From contig NZ_CAKVJB010000007.1 in assembly GCF_934754935.1 (NCBI RefSeq), positions 6,393 to 70,392 of the forward strand: 64,000 nucleotides of DNA. The letters run 5' to 3'. The DNA comes from an uncultured Holdemanella sp. GTDB lineage: Bacteria; Bacillota_I; Bacilli_A; Erysipelotrichales; Erysipelotrichaceae. Below the pieces are notes generated by a model. That model saw only the letters and a list, made by a program, of their open reading frames with translations, did no database searches and was not told the DNA's origin. Made by a program: the position numbers and the translations under genes. Below, one piece after another: positions 9,327 to 18,756 of the stretch. The first letter of the stretch is position 1. The number at the start of each line of letters is the position of its first letter.

Positions 9327-10447
9327 AAAAGGTAGTTATTCATGGTGCAACTAACACTTCAAATTTTGGAGATATTTTATTTGCAAAAATGTTTTATAAT
9401 CAATGTCAAAATTTGGGGTTAAATACTTATTTTCTTAATATCCCGTTTTATGGAATTGGAAAAACTTGCCGAAGTGAGGTAGGTTATGAAAAAAAATTAT
9501 CGTTGTTTCAAGCTTTAAAATGTGATTATTTAATTATGATGTCTGGAGGATATTTAGGTGAAGACGTTTCATCATTTAAAGATACTTTAAAGAGATATTT
9601 CAGATATGTTTTATGGCCAAATTTATTCCTTATGTGCAAAAAATCAGTTTACGTATTAGGTGTTGGAGGTGGTCCAATAGAGTCAAAATGGTTGCGAAAA
9701 AGAATTGTAAATGTATTACAAAAAGCAGATGTAGTAACGGTTAGAGATTATGAAACAAAAGCATATTTTGAACAGTATGGAGTGACTCGTAATATATATG
9801 TGACTAGTGATACTGCACAAATTTATTCAGGAATATATGAATTGTCACTTAATTCAGAAATGAAAAATATAATGCAAGAACTAAAGGAAAAGAATTATAA
9901 AATTATATATTTACACTTGGTATCAGATGAAAAAAAAGATTCTTTAATAAATAAGAATATTGTTAAAGCTTTAAATAAATTTATAAAAACTCATCCAGAA
10001 TATTATTTAATTGCTGGAAATGATAGTATTGTAAACAAACGTATTGATGAATATGAGTCATATCAAAATATCACTACAAGTAATAAAGTAGGATATAAAT
10101 ATAGTACTAGTCATGATTTAGTTTCACTATTAAATGAATGTGATTTAGTAATAACTACTAAATTACACGTTGGAATACTATCCGCATCATTGGGAAAATC
10201 TGTTTTAGCATTTCCAACTCACCGTGAAAAAGTAGAGAGATATTATAAACAAATTGGTGAAAGTGGAAGATGTTTGTCTCTAAAAAAGGTTAATTCTGAT
10301 ATTGTATTTAATATGTTAGAAAATTATCATGATAAAAAAATTGTGTTATCAAATGAAATTCTAAAAAAAGCAATGAAAAATTTAGAATATATCTCTTTAA
10401 TCAAAGAAAAAAAGGGTGATAACTGTGAAAAAAAGAGCTATAATTAA
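9323..10447 (+). CDS. Polysaccharide pyruvyl transferase family protein
   Basis: 374 residues with family hallmarks: GATNTSNFGDILFAK near the N-terminus, MMSGGYLGED, VVTVRDYETKAYF, and the C-terminal TTKLHVGILSASLGK histidine motif of CsaB/WcaK-like proteins. Members add ketal pyruvate to sugars; some act as glycosyltransferases. The start is TTG at 9323, overlapping the previous stop by 4 nt, with GGAGG at 9311-9315. It is likely to modify the repeat unit with an acidic pyruvyl group. Confidence 0.85.
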   Translation: MKKVVIHGATNTSNFGDILFAKMFYNQCQNLGLNTYFLNIPFYGIGKTCRSEVGYEKKLSLFQALKCDYLIMMSGGYLGEDVSSFKDTLKRYFRYVLWPNLFLMCKKSVYVLGVGGGPIESKWLRKRIVNVLQKADVVTVRDYETKAYFEQYGVTRNIYVTSDTAQIYSGIYELSLNSEMKNIMQELKEKNYKIIYLHLVSDEKKDSLINKNIVKALNKFIKTHPEYYLIAGNDSIVNKRIDEYESYQNITTSNKVGYKYSTSHDLVSLLNECDLVITTKLHVGILSASLGKSVLAFPTHREKVERYYKQIGESGRCLSLKKVNSDIVFNMLENYHDKKIVLSNEILKKAMKNLEYISLIKEKKGDNCEKKSYN

Positions 10448-11924
10448 TATTGTTTTTTCTTTGTTGTTACAGTTTGTTACTATTGTTTCAGGATTCATTG
10501 TACCTAGAATGATTATAGAAACATTTGGTTCAGAGACAAATGGGTTATTGAACTCGATAACAAGTTTTATTGCTTATATTACATTATTACAATCAGGTGT
10601 TGGAGGAGTAATTAGAGCTGCATTATACAAACCATTAGCTCTAAAAAATCATCATGATTTATGTGTGATTTTAAAAACTACTGAAAGTTTTTTCAAAAAG
10701 ATTGCTTATTTTACAATATTATATATTGTAGTTTTATCATTATTGTTTCCATATATAATTACTAGAAACTTCAGCTTTTTATATACTTTTTCTTTAGTTA
10801 TTATTGTTGGAATAAGTACAGCAGCACAATATTTTTTTGGAATAACATATCAAATGTTACTAGAGGCAGATCAAAAATCGTACGTTTACTCTTTAGTACA
10901 AATTATCACGATTATATTAAATACAATCTCGTCTATTGTTTTAATCAACTTAAATTATTCAATTCAATTTGTTAAATTTATTAGTTCTATTTTTTTTGTA
11001 CTAAGACCTTTAGCAATTAATATTTATGCGAAAAGAAAATATCACATTAATACTAATCTAGAAATAGACAATGATATGATTTCACAACGTTGGGATGGCG
11101 TAGCTCAAGCAATTGCGTATTTCGTGCATTCTAAAACAGATGTGTTTGTTTTAACAATTTTTTCTTCTTTAAGTAACGTTTCTGTATATAGTGTTTATGC
11201 ATTAGTTACATCCGGCCTCACTGCGTTAATCGAATGTGTGGACAAGGCAGTTCGTGCAGCTTTTGGAAACATAATTGCTTTAAAAGAAAATGAAAAATTG
11301 TGTAGTTCTTTTAATGCATATAATTGTTTGATTCATTTATTATCGACAGTTATATTTTCAACTGCTTGTATAACTATTTTTAATTTCGTGCACGTATATA
11401 CGAAAAATGTAAATGATGCTAATTATCAACAAACATTATTTGGTGTTTTAATACTAACTGCAGAATATATGTATTGTTTAAGAATGCCATATAATGCGAT
11501 AATAACAACGGCTGGTAAGTTTAAAGAGACAAAAAAATCAGCATATTTAGAAGCACTAATCAATATTATTGTTTCATGTATATTGGTCAAATTATTTGGA
11601 CTTGTAGGTGTTGCTATTGGTACATTGTTTGCAATGATATATCGATCAATTTCATTTGGATTATTTTTAAGTAGTAATATTTTAAATTTAAATAAGTTTC
11701 AACAAATCAAACGATATTTAACATCATTAATAACTTATATATTATCTATTTTTATTTTAAACAATGTGAATGTAGCGGTTGAAGGATATTTCGAATGGGT
11801 AGTTTATGCTTTTTGTATATTTATTATAGATACGTTAATCGTATTTATTTTAAATTTATTAATGCGAAAGGAAGAAACTATTAAGGCTATGGGGATGTTG
11901 TTAGGAAGGAAGTGTTTAAAATGA
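10425..11924 (+). CDS. Wzx-type oligosaccharide flippase
   Basis: 499 residues and about 12-14 hydrophobic helices, with an N-terminus (KKRAIINIVFSLLLQFVTIV, then GFIVPRM) typical of polysaccharide exporters of the MOP superfamily. It would flip the lipid-linked repeat unit to the outer face for the polymerase. I chose GTG 10425 because AAAGGG at 10411-10416 is well spaced; an in-frame GTG at 10416 overlaps that RBS. The N-terminus overlaps the pyruvyltransferase gene by 23 nt. Confidence 0.85.
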   Translation: MKKRAIINIVFSLLLQFVTIVSGFIVPRMIIETFGSETNGLLNSITSFIAYITLLQSGVGGVIRAALYKPLALKNHHDLCVILKTTESFFKKIAYFTILYIVVLSLLFPYIITRNFSFLYTFSLVIIVGISTAAQYFFGITYQMLLEADQKSYVYSLVQIITIILNTISSIVLINLNYSIQFVKFISSIFFVLRPLAINIYAKRKYHINTNLEIDNDMISQRWDGVAQAIAYFVHSKTDVFVLTIFSSLSNVSVYSVYALVTSGLTALIECVDKAVRAAFGNIIALKENEKLCSSFNAYNCLIHLLSTVIFSTACITIFNFVHVYTKNVNDANYQQTLFGVLILTAEYMYCLRMPYNAIITTAGKFKETKKSAYLEALINIIVSCILVKLFGLVGVAIGTLFAMIYRSISFGLFLSSNILNLNKFQQIKRYLTSLITYILSIFILNNVNVAVEGYFEWVVYAFCIFIIDTLIVFILNLLMRKEETIKAMGMLLGRKCLK

Positions 11925-13132
11925 AAGTATGTTATCTGGTTTATAGAGAAGATAATGTAATGGTTTTTGATTCGCAAGTTTTAGAATATTTAAAAAAATT
12001 GAAAACAAATCCAAATATTGAACATGTAAAACTTGTTTTGTTTAGACATCAAGACAATTTAACTTGCAAAAAGGATGTTGAGAAAAAGATACTTAATTAT
12101 ATTGATGATTATGTAACCTTTGCAACATTAGCACCACCTTTAACAATGTTGCAATTAAATTTAGATGTGTTAAGATTTAAAAAATATATCAAAATGCAAT
12201 ATGAAGAAGACGAAGAAATTGCTGTGATTTGTCGTGGAGATTTTGCCACATATATAGGGGCAAAAGGATTTTATACTTTTGAAAATAGTCGTATACTATT
12301 TGATAATCGAGGATTACCTATTGAAGAATCATTAATGAAAAATTCAAATAGTCCTATATATTCTTTAAATAGAAGGATTAAGAAAAAATCAATTTTATAT
12401 TCAAAGAGTCATTGTGATTTATATAATTTTGTTACTAATTCAATGCGTAATTACGATATTCAACAATATGGATATTTAGATAATATACCTTATTCAATTA
12501 TACCAACTTTATATAGTGCAGAAAAATTAGATGAAGATTATTTGAAAAAAATAAAAAAAAGAGAAAATTATTTAGAAAATCAATATGTAATCACTTATGT
12601 TGGTTCAACAGAAGCATGGCAATTATCAAATAAATTAATGGATACAATCAGAAGTATCTTTGATTTTGATAGAGATGTTAGATTTTTTATATTGTCTAAT
12701 GGGGATTTTGATGAAGTCAATTCGCTACCAAAAGAATTAAGAGAGAAAATTACAATAAAAAAAGTTCCTCATTATGAAATGAAGTATTATTTAGCTCTTA
12801 CGAATTTAGGTATTATAATTAGAGATGACAGTATAGTGAATTCTGTTGCAGCTCCAACTAAAATTGCAGAATATTTAACTGCCGGTGTTAAGATTCTTTA
12901 TAGCGGAAAAATCGGTATTTTAAATGACTTAGATAAAATAACTAAAGATTGTGAGTTAATTAAAATTGATTCTTCTAATGAATGGTTAAATTATGTAGAT
13001 GAAGATATTAAGAACAAAAACAATTTAAAAAATCAAAATAAACTTATTATAAAATATTTTGACATGGAATATAGACAAGAAGAAACTATTAATTTATTAA
13101 AAAAAGCATTTAAAAATAGAAAAGTGAGGTAA
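11921..13132 (+). CDS. Putative glycosyltransferase (GT-B fold)
   Basis: 403 residues. The first third is divergent. The second half shows a GT-B-like nucleotide-sugar domain: ITYVGSTEAWQLSNKLM, then FFILSNGD and APTKIAEYLTAGVKILYSG, which resembles the donor-binding helix of GT4 enzymes. It overlaps the flippase by 4 nt and sits before wecC, so it probably adds one residue of the repeat unit. ATG 11921 follows AGGAAGGA at 11903-11910; the in-frame GTG at 11912 is less well placed. Confidence 0.75.
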   Translation: MKVCYLVYREDNVMVFDSQVLEYLKKLKTNPNIEHVKLVLFRHQDNLTCKKDVEKKILNYIDDYVTFATLAPPLTMLQLNLDVLRFKKYIKMQYEEDEEIAVICRGDFATYIGAKGFYTFENSRILFDNRGLPIEESLMKNSNSPIYSLNRRIKKKSILYSKSHCDLYNFVTNSMRNYDIQQYGYLDNIPYSIIPTLYSAEKLDEDYLKKIKKRENYLENQYVITYVGSTEAWQLSNKLMDTIRSIFDFDRDVRFFILSNGDFDEVNSLPKELREKITIKKVPHYEMKYYLALTNLGIIIRDDSIVNSVAAPTKIAEYLTAGVKILYSGKIGILNDLDKITKDCELIKIDSSNEWLNYVDEDIKNKNNLKNQNKLIIKYFDMEYRQEETINLLKKAFKNRKVR

Positions 13133-13137
13133 TTATT

Positions 13138-14358
13138 ATGGTAAATGTTATAGGTTTAGGATATATTGGGCTTCCAACGGCTTTAATGTTGGCTTCTCAT
13201 GGTGTTGATGTTGTAGGGACGGATTACAATATTGAACTAGTAAAAACGTTAAATGAAGGACGTACTACTTTTAAAGAAAAAGGCTTAGATGATTTATTTC
13301 AAGATGCATTGCAATCTGGAATAACTTTTAGTACAGATTATCAAGCAACAGATATGTATATAATTTCTGTTCCAACACCATATGATAAATTTAGTAAAAA
13401 AATTGATGCAAGTTATGTAATTAAAGCAGTTGAGAGTGTGTTAAAAGTTGCAACGAAAGGAGCAATTATTGTTATTGAATCTACAGTATCACCTGGAACT
13501 ATGGAAAAGTTTATTCGACCTACTGTGTTAAACGCCGGTTACGAATTAGGTAGTGATATACATCTAGTACATGCTCCAGAAAGAATAATTCCTGGAAATA
13601 TGGTTTATGAATTGCTTCACAATAATCGAACAATAGGCGCGGATGATGAATTTATAGGAAATAAAGTAAAAAATATATATTCTTCATTCTGTCAAGGAGA
13701 GATAACGGTTACTGATATAAAAACTGCTGAAATGACAAAAGTAGTTGAGAATACTTTTCGTGCGGTTAATATAGCATTTGCTAATGAACTTGCAAGAATC
13801 TGTCGACATGATAATATGGATGTTTATGAAATTATTAAAATTTGTAATATGCACCCAAGAGTCAATATTTTACAACCAGGTCCTGGCGTAGGTGGACATT
13901 GTATTTCAGTAGACCCATGGTTTTTGGTTGGAGATTATCCATCTTTAACTAACGTAATTAATCAATCTATGAAGACTAATGATACACAACCTGATTATGT
14001 ACTTAATAGAATTTATGAAATAATGAATGAAAATGATATTAAAGATACAAAGAGAGTTGGACTTTATGGTTTAACATATAAAGAAAATGTGGATGATATG
14101 AGAGAATCTCCTACATTACAACTCCTTGAAAGTCAACATAAACATTTAGCGTCAGAATTGAAGGTATATGATCCTTTTATTTCTAGTGATGTTGTAGAAT
14201 ATCAATACCATGATTTAGATGAATTTTTAAAAGATATTGATATGATCGTAATTATGGTAAAACATGATGAAATCAAACAAAATTTGGATAAAATTAAAGG
14301 AAAAGTAATTTTAGATTGTCACAATATTATTAATTTACCTGATGTATATCATATTTAA
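13138..14358 (+). CDS. wecC: UDP-N-acetyl-D-mannosamine dehydrogenase
   Basis: 406-residue UDP-sugar 6-dehydrogenase. It has an N-terminal GLGYIGLPTA Rossmann loop, SVPTPY, ESTVSPGT, HAPERIIPGNM, and the catalytic-cysteine motif GPGVGGHCISVDPWFLV. That last form is typical of the WecC/UDP-ManNAc (and UDP-HexNAc) branch rather than UDP-glucose dehydrogenase. It oxidises the 6-hydroxyl twice with NAD to give UDP-ManNAcA. The 2-epimerase that makes its substrate follows 78 nt later, which supports the specificity. Confidence 0.9.
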   Translation: MVNVIGLGYIGLPTALMLASHGVDVVGTDYNIELVKTLNEGRTTFKEKGLDDLFQDALQSGITFSTDYQATDMYIISVPTPYDKFSKKIDASYVIKAVESVLKVATKGAIIVIESTVSPGTMEKFIRPTVLNAGYELGSDIHLVHAPERIIPGNMVYELLHNNRTIGADDEFIGNKVKNIYSSFCQGEITVTDIKTAEMTKVVENTFRAVNIAFANELARICRHDNMDVYEIIKICNMHPRVNILQPGPGVGGHCISVDPWFLVGDYPSLTNVINQSMKTNDTQPDYVLNRIYEIMNENDIKDTKRVGLYGLTYKENVDDMRESPTLQLLESQHKHLASELKVYDPFISSDVVEYQYHDLDEFLKDIDMIVIMVKHDEIKQNLDKIKGKVILDCHNIINLPDVYHI

Positions 14359-14435
14359 TAAGATTTAATAATGTGACAATATTATTTTAAATAAAATTAC
14401 AAATAGTTAGTATTTAATTTAGAGGTAAGGTAATT

Positions 14436-15530
14436 ATGAAAAAAGTCATGTTAGTATTTGGGACACGACCAGAAGCTATTAAGATGTGTCCATTAGTAAA
14501 TGAATTAAAAACTAGAAAAAATTTGGAAACAATTGTTTGTGTAACTGGACAACATAGAGAAATGTTAGATCAAGTATTAGATGTATTTAAAGTACAACCT
14601 GATTATGATTTATCAATTATGAAAGATAGACAAACTTTATTTGATGTAACTACAAATATTTTAAATAAAATAAAAAGTGTTCTTGAGAAGGAAAAACCGG
14701 ATGTAGTATTAGTACATGGGGATACAAGCACAACATTTGTTACTGCTTTAGCTTGTTTTTATTTACAAATTCCAGTAGGACATGTAGAAGCTGGATTGCG
14801 TACATATAATATTTACAGTCCATATCCAGAAGAATTTAATAGACAAGCTGTTAGTATTATCAGTAAGTATAATTTTGCACCAACTGAACTATCAAAGAAT
14901 AATTTGTTAAAAGAGGGTAAAGCCGAAAATACAATATATGTTACTGGAAATACAGCTATTGATGCTTTAAAAACAACAGTAAGAGAAGGTTATACACATC
15001 CTGAGTTAGAGTGGGCTAAAGACAGTCGTTTAATTATGATTACTGCGCATAGAAGAGAAAACTTAGGAGAACCTATGTGTCATATGTTTAGAGCTATTCG
15101 TAGAGTGATGGATGAACATCCTGATGTAAAAGCTATTTATCCAATACATATGAATCCTGTTGTAAGAGAAACAGCACAAAGTATTTTAGGTGATGATGAT
15201 AGAATACGTATCATTGATCCATTGGAAGTATTAGATTTTCATAATTTCTTAGCAAATAGTTATATGATCTTAACTGATTCAGGTGGTATTCAGGAAGAAG
15301 CTCCTTCATTAGGAAAACCTGTATTAGTTATGAGAGATACGACCGAAAGACCAGAAGGAATTGCTGCTGGTACTTTAAAATTAGTAGGTACTGATGAGGA
15401 AACTATTTATAAAAATTTTAAAGAATTATTAGAAAATAAAGAAGAATATGAAAAAATGAGTAAAGCTAGTAATCCTTACGGCGATGGATTTGCTTGTAAA
15501 AAAATAGCAGACATTTTAGAAAAAGCGTAA
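14436..15530 (+). CDS. wecB: UDP-N-acetylglucosamine 2-epimerase (non-hydrolysing)
   Basis: 364 residues with the complete non-hydrolysing signature: FGTRPEAIKM, VTGQHREMLDQ, VLVHGDTSTTF, GHVEAGLRT and TDSGGIQEEAPSLGKPVLVMR. It interconverts UDP-GlcNAc and UDP-ManNAc and supplies wecC. RBS GAGGTAAGG stands 7 nt before the ATG. It is the last gene of the upstream polysaccharide operon; a terminator-like hairpin lies about 100 nt downstream. Confidence 0.95.
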   Translation: MKKVMLVFGTRPEAIKMCPLVNELKTRKNLETIVCVTGQHREMLDQVLDVFKVQPDYDLSIMKDRQTLFDVTTNILNKIKSVLEKEKPDVVLVHGDTSTTFVTALACFYLQIPVGHVEAGLRTYNIYSPYPEEFNRQAVSIISKYNFAPTELSKNNLLKEGKAENTIYVTGNTAIDALKTTVREGYTHPELEWAKDSRLIMITAHRRENLGEPMCHMFRAIRRVMDEHPDVKAIYPIHMNPVVRETAQSILGDDDRIRIIDPLEVLDFHNFLANSYMILTDSGGIQEEAPSLGKPVLVMRDTTERPEGIAAGTLKLVGTDEETIYKNFKELLENKEEYEKMSKASNPYGDGFACKKIADILEKA

Positions 15531-15875
15531 ATATAGAAAAACAAGTAAATCTTATATTTTTATAAATGTGTTATTTAATGTGGTGATTAGGATATAAATG
15601 ATTATCTTGTAAGTATTAGTTAAAATAATATGAAGAAAGTATAAGACTTTCTTCATATTTATTTGTTGTTAAATGTTATTCTAGAAGTAAAAAATCCAGT
15701 ATTATTTGTAGAATAATTTTTAATATTTAAGAATTTAGAGTAGAGTTGAAAAGTAGGAAGTAAATAAAGGAAAAGTCTTGGAAATAGATAAATAATAGCT
15801 TTATAAAGCTATGAATAGAAAACAAGGCGCACTAATAATAGTGAAAAATCACTTAATTTTTAAAATTTTCAATTT
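15531..15875. other. AT-rich non-coding stretch, probably including the IS left end
   Basis: Apart from the hairpin at 15630-15656 I see no coding sequence. An 18-nt palindrome (15795-15812, ATAGCTTTA and its complement) and a short inverted repeat around 15837-15850 may belong to the left end of the insertion sequence. I could not match them to the right end, so the left boundary stays undefined. Confidence 0.4.
15630..15664 (+). terminator. Terminator-like hairpin after wecB
   Basis: An 11-bp perfect stem (15630-15640 with 15646-15656) and a 5-nt loop are followed by the T-rich stretch ATTTATTTGTT. The tail is weaker than a classical T-run, but the position after wecB and before the insertion sequence fits the end of the operon. 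Confidence 0.65.
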
Positions 15876-17321
15876 TTAAACCTCTGCTTTCAACCACGCA
15901 TCAAGATGGATATTTATCCTGTAATGATTGAGAAGAACCCATTCTTTGGACCATTGCGTAGATAGATGTATCTTGTGTAAGCCGTATGTATTTAATACTG
16001 CATTGTTGATTCTTTCAATGCAGGTACGATCTTTGTAAATAGATTTCCATTTAGGTGAACCATAAGAAACAGGACCTTTAAATCTAGGCTCATTGTCTTT
16101 GTCTTTAACATAGACAACTCTTCCATAGTCAGAGGTAGAACATGTTTGTGCAAAAGTACAGGAATCAATAAGGCCAGCTTTTAAAGGACAGCGGTATTTC
16201 TTTCTGTAACGAGTATAGTCATATCCATCATATATCATGGTGTGGCCGCAACTGCAGACTGGTATACCATCTGAATTGATAGATTCACCGGTTTTAGATT
16301 GAATCGATTTTATTCGTTTATTATGATCAATCAAAGGAATGATATTCTTCTCTTGAAAAAACTGATAAATTGAGTTACTGTCAGAAGCGGAGTTTAGATA
16401 CATATATTTAGGTTTCAGATCTGGATTGATATCCAGCATCTGAGCCGTAGCCGAAACACAGGTCAAAGCATCATGTCGAGATGCGTTTTCCAGAGAGATA
16501 AAAACAGGCAGATCAATGTGTAGAGACGGGTTGTGGAAAGAGATATTGTAGAAAGTAAAGCCGAAAAAATACTGAGCAAGATCACTGTCCCACCCAATAT
16601 CCGCATCCGGTGCAGAGAAACGATAGTTATTGTCAGGATCAGGAGCGTCTTGAACTTTATGTCCGTGACAGGAAGCGTGAACATGAAGGCATGAGCCATC
16701 ACCAGAAAGAGTCGAATTGGCAGGTTCGATCAGGCCCATATCAAGAGAAGGAATCACGACGATAGCGTTAAAAAGAGATTGCATGGTAAATAACAAGCAA
16801 TCTATGTCGAACTCTGCACCATTTCTGTATTTATCGCAAATAGAAGAAGTGTTATCTTTGGTAAACTTAATAAGTTTTTCACCTTTGGCAGGCTTATTCT
16901 TAAATTTTTTCTTAGTAATGAAAGATTGAGGAGCAAGGTCTGACAAATGAGGATCGTAGCCAGTAAGGCGAATGATAAAGTTATAGTGAGAAGAATTAGG
17001 AGGATCAAAAGAGCCGATGAGATACTGAAGCAAAGAATCATTGGCAAGATCATCACACCAAAGTTTGATAGAAGAATACTTAAGATGATTCATCAAGACG
17101 AAAGAACGAACTAAAACAGCGGGATCGATAGCGAGTCTGCCTGTATGAGAATAAAGAGGAAACAAAATATTGGAAGCAAGAGAAATATCGAGCTTGCGCA
17201 GTTTAGATAAAGCAGGACGATATTTAGATTTAAGAAGTTTTAACTGGGAAACATCAAGATGAGATTTGTGAAAACACAAGAAATCGCGATACTCCCAAAT
17301 AGTAGAAATATGGTTAAGCAT
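15876..17321 (-). CDS. IS transposase (IS1182-like DDE)
   Basis: 481 residues on the minus strand, the only long minus-strand gene in the window. The N-terminal half has the IS5/IS1182-type segment RLAIDPAVLVRSFVLMNHL and SSIKLWCDDLANDSLLQYLIG. A central cysteine cluster (VCSCGHTMIYDGYDYTRYRK, then CP) and the C-terminal DRTCIERINN segment, which would hold the catalytic Glu, follow. ATG 17321 has AAGGAG 9 nt upstream; the in-frame GTG 17339 overlaps that RBS. Family assignment is from memory of domain order and is moderate. The frame is intact, so it may be active. Confidence 0.85.
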   Translation of the reverse strand: MLNHISTIWEYRDFLCFHKSHLDVSQLKLLKSKYRPALSKLRKLDISLASNILFPLYSHTGRLAIDPAVLVRSFVLMNHLKYSSIKLWCDDLANDSLLQYLIGSFDPPNSSHYNFIIRLTGYDPHLSDLAPQSFITKKKFKNKPAKGEKLIKFTKDNTSSICDKYRNGAEFDIDCLLFTMQSLFNAIVVIPSLDMGLIEPANSTLSGDGSCLHVHASCHGHKVQDAPDPDNNYRFSAPDADIGWDSDLAQYFFGFTFYNISFHNPSLHIDLPVFISLENASRHDALTCVSATAQMLDINPDLKPKYMYLNSASDSNSIYQFFQEKNIIPLIDHNKRIKSIQSKTGESINSDGIPVCSCGHTMIYDGYDYTRYRKKYRCPLKAGLIDSCTFAQTCSTSDYGRVVYVKDKDNEPRFKGPVSYGSPKWKSIYKDRTCIERINNAVLNTYGLHKIHLSTQWSKEWVLLNHYRINIHLDAWLKAEV

Positions 17322-17431
17322 AGAACTGATCTCCTTCACCTTTTTAGAATACGAGCGAAGTAATTCGTGAAAAGTGAGAATAAGTCAATAGAAAAAGCAA
17401 AAAAGTGGAGGGAAAGCAAAAAGAAGCTAAT

Positions 17432-17477
17432 AAAAAAGAGCACTGTTTATCAGCTTCGAGAGTTTTCGACAGTGCTC
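17432..17477 (-). terminator. Minus-strand terminator guarding the IS
   Basis: A 9-bp inverted repeat, GAGCACTGT (17438-17446) with ACAGTGCTC (17469-17477), is followed on the minus strand by six T residues (17437-17432). It lies upstream of the transposase and would block outside transcription from running into it, a known feature of some IS ends. The IS right end must lie between this hairpin and the RBS at 17491. Confidence 0.6.
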
Positions 17478-17502
17478 GAAAGAATATGTTAGGAGGATTT
17501 GA

Positions 17503-18756
17503 ATGTTAAATTATCTTGATTTATTTGCCGGTGCTGGTGGTTTATCGGAAGGATTTATAAGAGCTGGTTACAAGCCTATAGCTCATATCGAAATGGATAA
17601 AGCTGCTTGCTTTACTTTAAAAACTCGTATGGCATATAAATGGTTACACGAGAATTCTCATGAAGAGGCTTATATTCAATATTTGAATAATAGTATAACT
17701 AGAAATGAATTCTATGAAACGATACCCAAAAAGATTTTAGAAAGTGTGCTCAACTATGAAATATCGAAAGATAATCTTGATGAGATTTTTCAAAAAATCG
17801 ATCAAATGCTTGATGGAAAAAATGTTGATTTAATCATTGGTGGGCCTCCTTGCCAAGCCTATTCTATAATAGGAAGAGCTCGTGATAAAAATAACATGGT
17901 TGGGGATTCTAGAAATTATTTATATATTTTATATGCAGAATTTTTAAAAAAATATCGACCAAAATATTTTGTTTTTGAAAATGTTGTTGGTTTATTATCT
18001 GCTAAAGATCAAGATGGAGAATCACATTTTAATAAAATGTGCTCATTGTTTAAAAAATGTGGATATTCAGTGGAATATAGAAGACTAAATGCAAAAAACT
18101 ACGGAATACTTCAAAATAGGGAAAGAATTATTATTATTGGAAAGCTTGGAGATTATCAAGACTTTTATCCTACTATTCCTGTTACAAATAATCATTATTT
18201 TGTTGAAGAAGTTTTTTGCGATTTGCCTGTAATACGTGCTGGGGGAGGATCCTATGGTCTTTTGTCTACATTACATTATTCTGGAAGATATTTGTATGAA
18301 GCGAAGATAAAAAAATATGATTTAGAGCCTGTAACACTACATTGCGCTCGTTCCCATTCTAAACAAGATTTGGAAATATATAGAATAGTCGTACAATTAT
18401 GGAATAACGAAGGAAAGCGCTTAAGCTACGTAGAATTACCAGAAAGACTTCGTTCTCAAAAAAATATGACTTCTTTTTTGGATCGTTTTAAGGTTGTTGC
18501 CTCTAACTTAACATATTCACAAACTGTAGTTGCTCATATATCTAAAGATGGTCATTACTTTATACATCCGGATATTAATCAGAATAGGTCATTAACTCCA
18601 AGAGAAGTGGCTCGATTACAGACATTTCCAGATGATTATTATTTTGAGTCCATTTCAGGTAAACCGTCTAGAACAACAGCTTATAAACAAATTGGTAATG
18701 CAGTTCCAGTTCTTTTGGCTGAAAAAATAGCGATTGCGCTATTGGAGGTGTGGTAA
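17503..18756 (+). CDS. DNA (cytosine-5) methyltransferase
   Basis: 417 residues with all main C5-methyltransferase motifs in order: DLFAGAGGLSEGF (motif I, SAM binding), GGPPCQAYS (motif IV, catalytic Cys117), FENVVGLL (VI), NRERIIIIG (VIII), and LTPREVARLQTFPDDY with YKQIGNAVP (IX-X). The target-recognition region lies roughly between residues 215 and 345. It methylates cytosine in a specific DNA site; the site cannot be predicted. It heads a tightly packed three-gene unit with no separate restriction enzyme of known type. AGGAGG lies 6 nt before the ATG, and an IS ends within about 15 nt upstream of that. Confidence 0.95.
   Translation: MLNYLDLFAGAGGLSEGFIRAGYKPIAHIEMDKAACFTLKTRMAYKWLHENSHEEAYIQYLNNSITRNEFYETIPKKILESVLNYEISKDNLDEIFQKIDQMLDGKNVDLIIGGPPCQAYSIIGRARDKNNMVGDSRNYLYILYAEFLKKYRPKYFVFENVVGLLSAKDQDGESHFNKMCSLFKKCGYSVEYRRLNAKNYGILQNRERIIIIGKLGDYQDFYPTIPVTNNHYFVEEVFCDLPVIRAGGGSYGLLSTLHYSGRYLYEAKIKKYDLEPVTLHCARSHSKQDLEIYRIVVQLWNNEGKRLSYVELPERLRSQKNMTSFLDRFKVVASNLTYSQTVVAHISKDGHYFIHPDINQNRSLTPREVARLQTFPDDYYFESISGKPSRTTAYKQIGNAVPVLLAEKIAIALLEVW

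Noticed and set aside
16463..17056. Additional frames inside the transposase gene on both strands
   Set aside because: They are shadows of the intact transposase reading frame, with no translation signals.
15780..17490. Terminal inverted repeats of the insertion sequence
   Set aside because: The right-end hairpin and the left-end palindromes do not match each other well enough; I could not define IS ends or a target duplication by eye.
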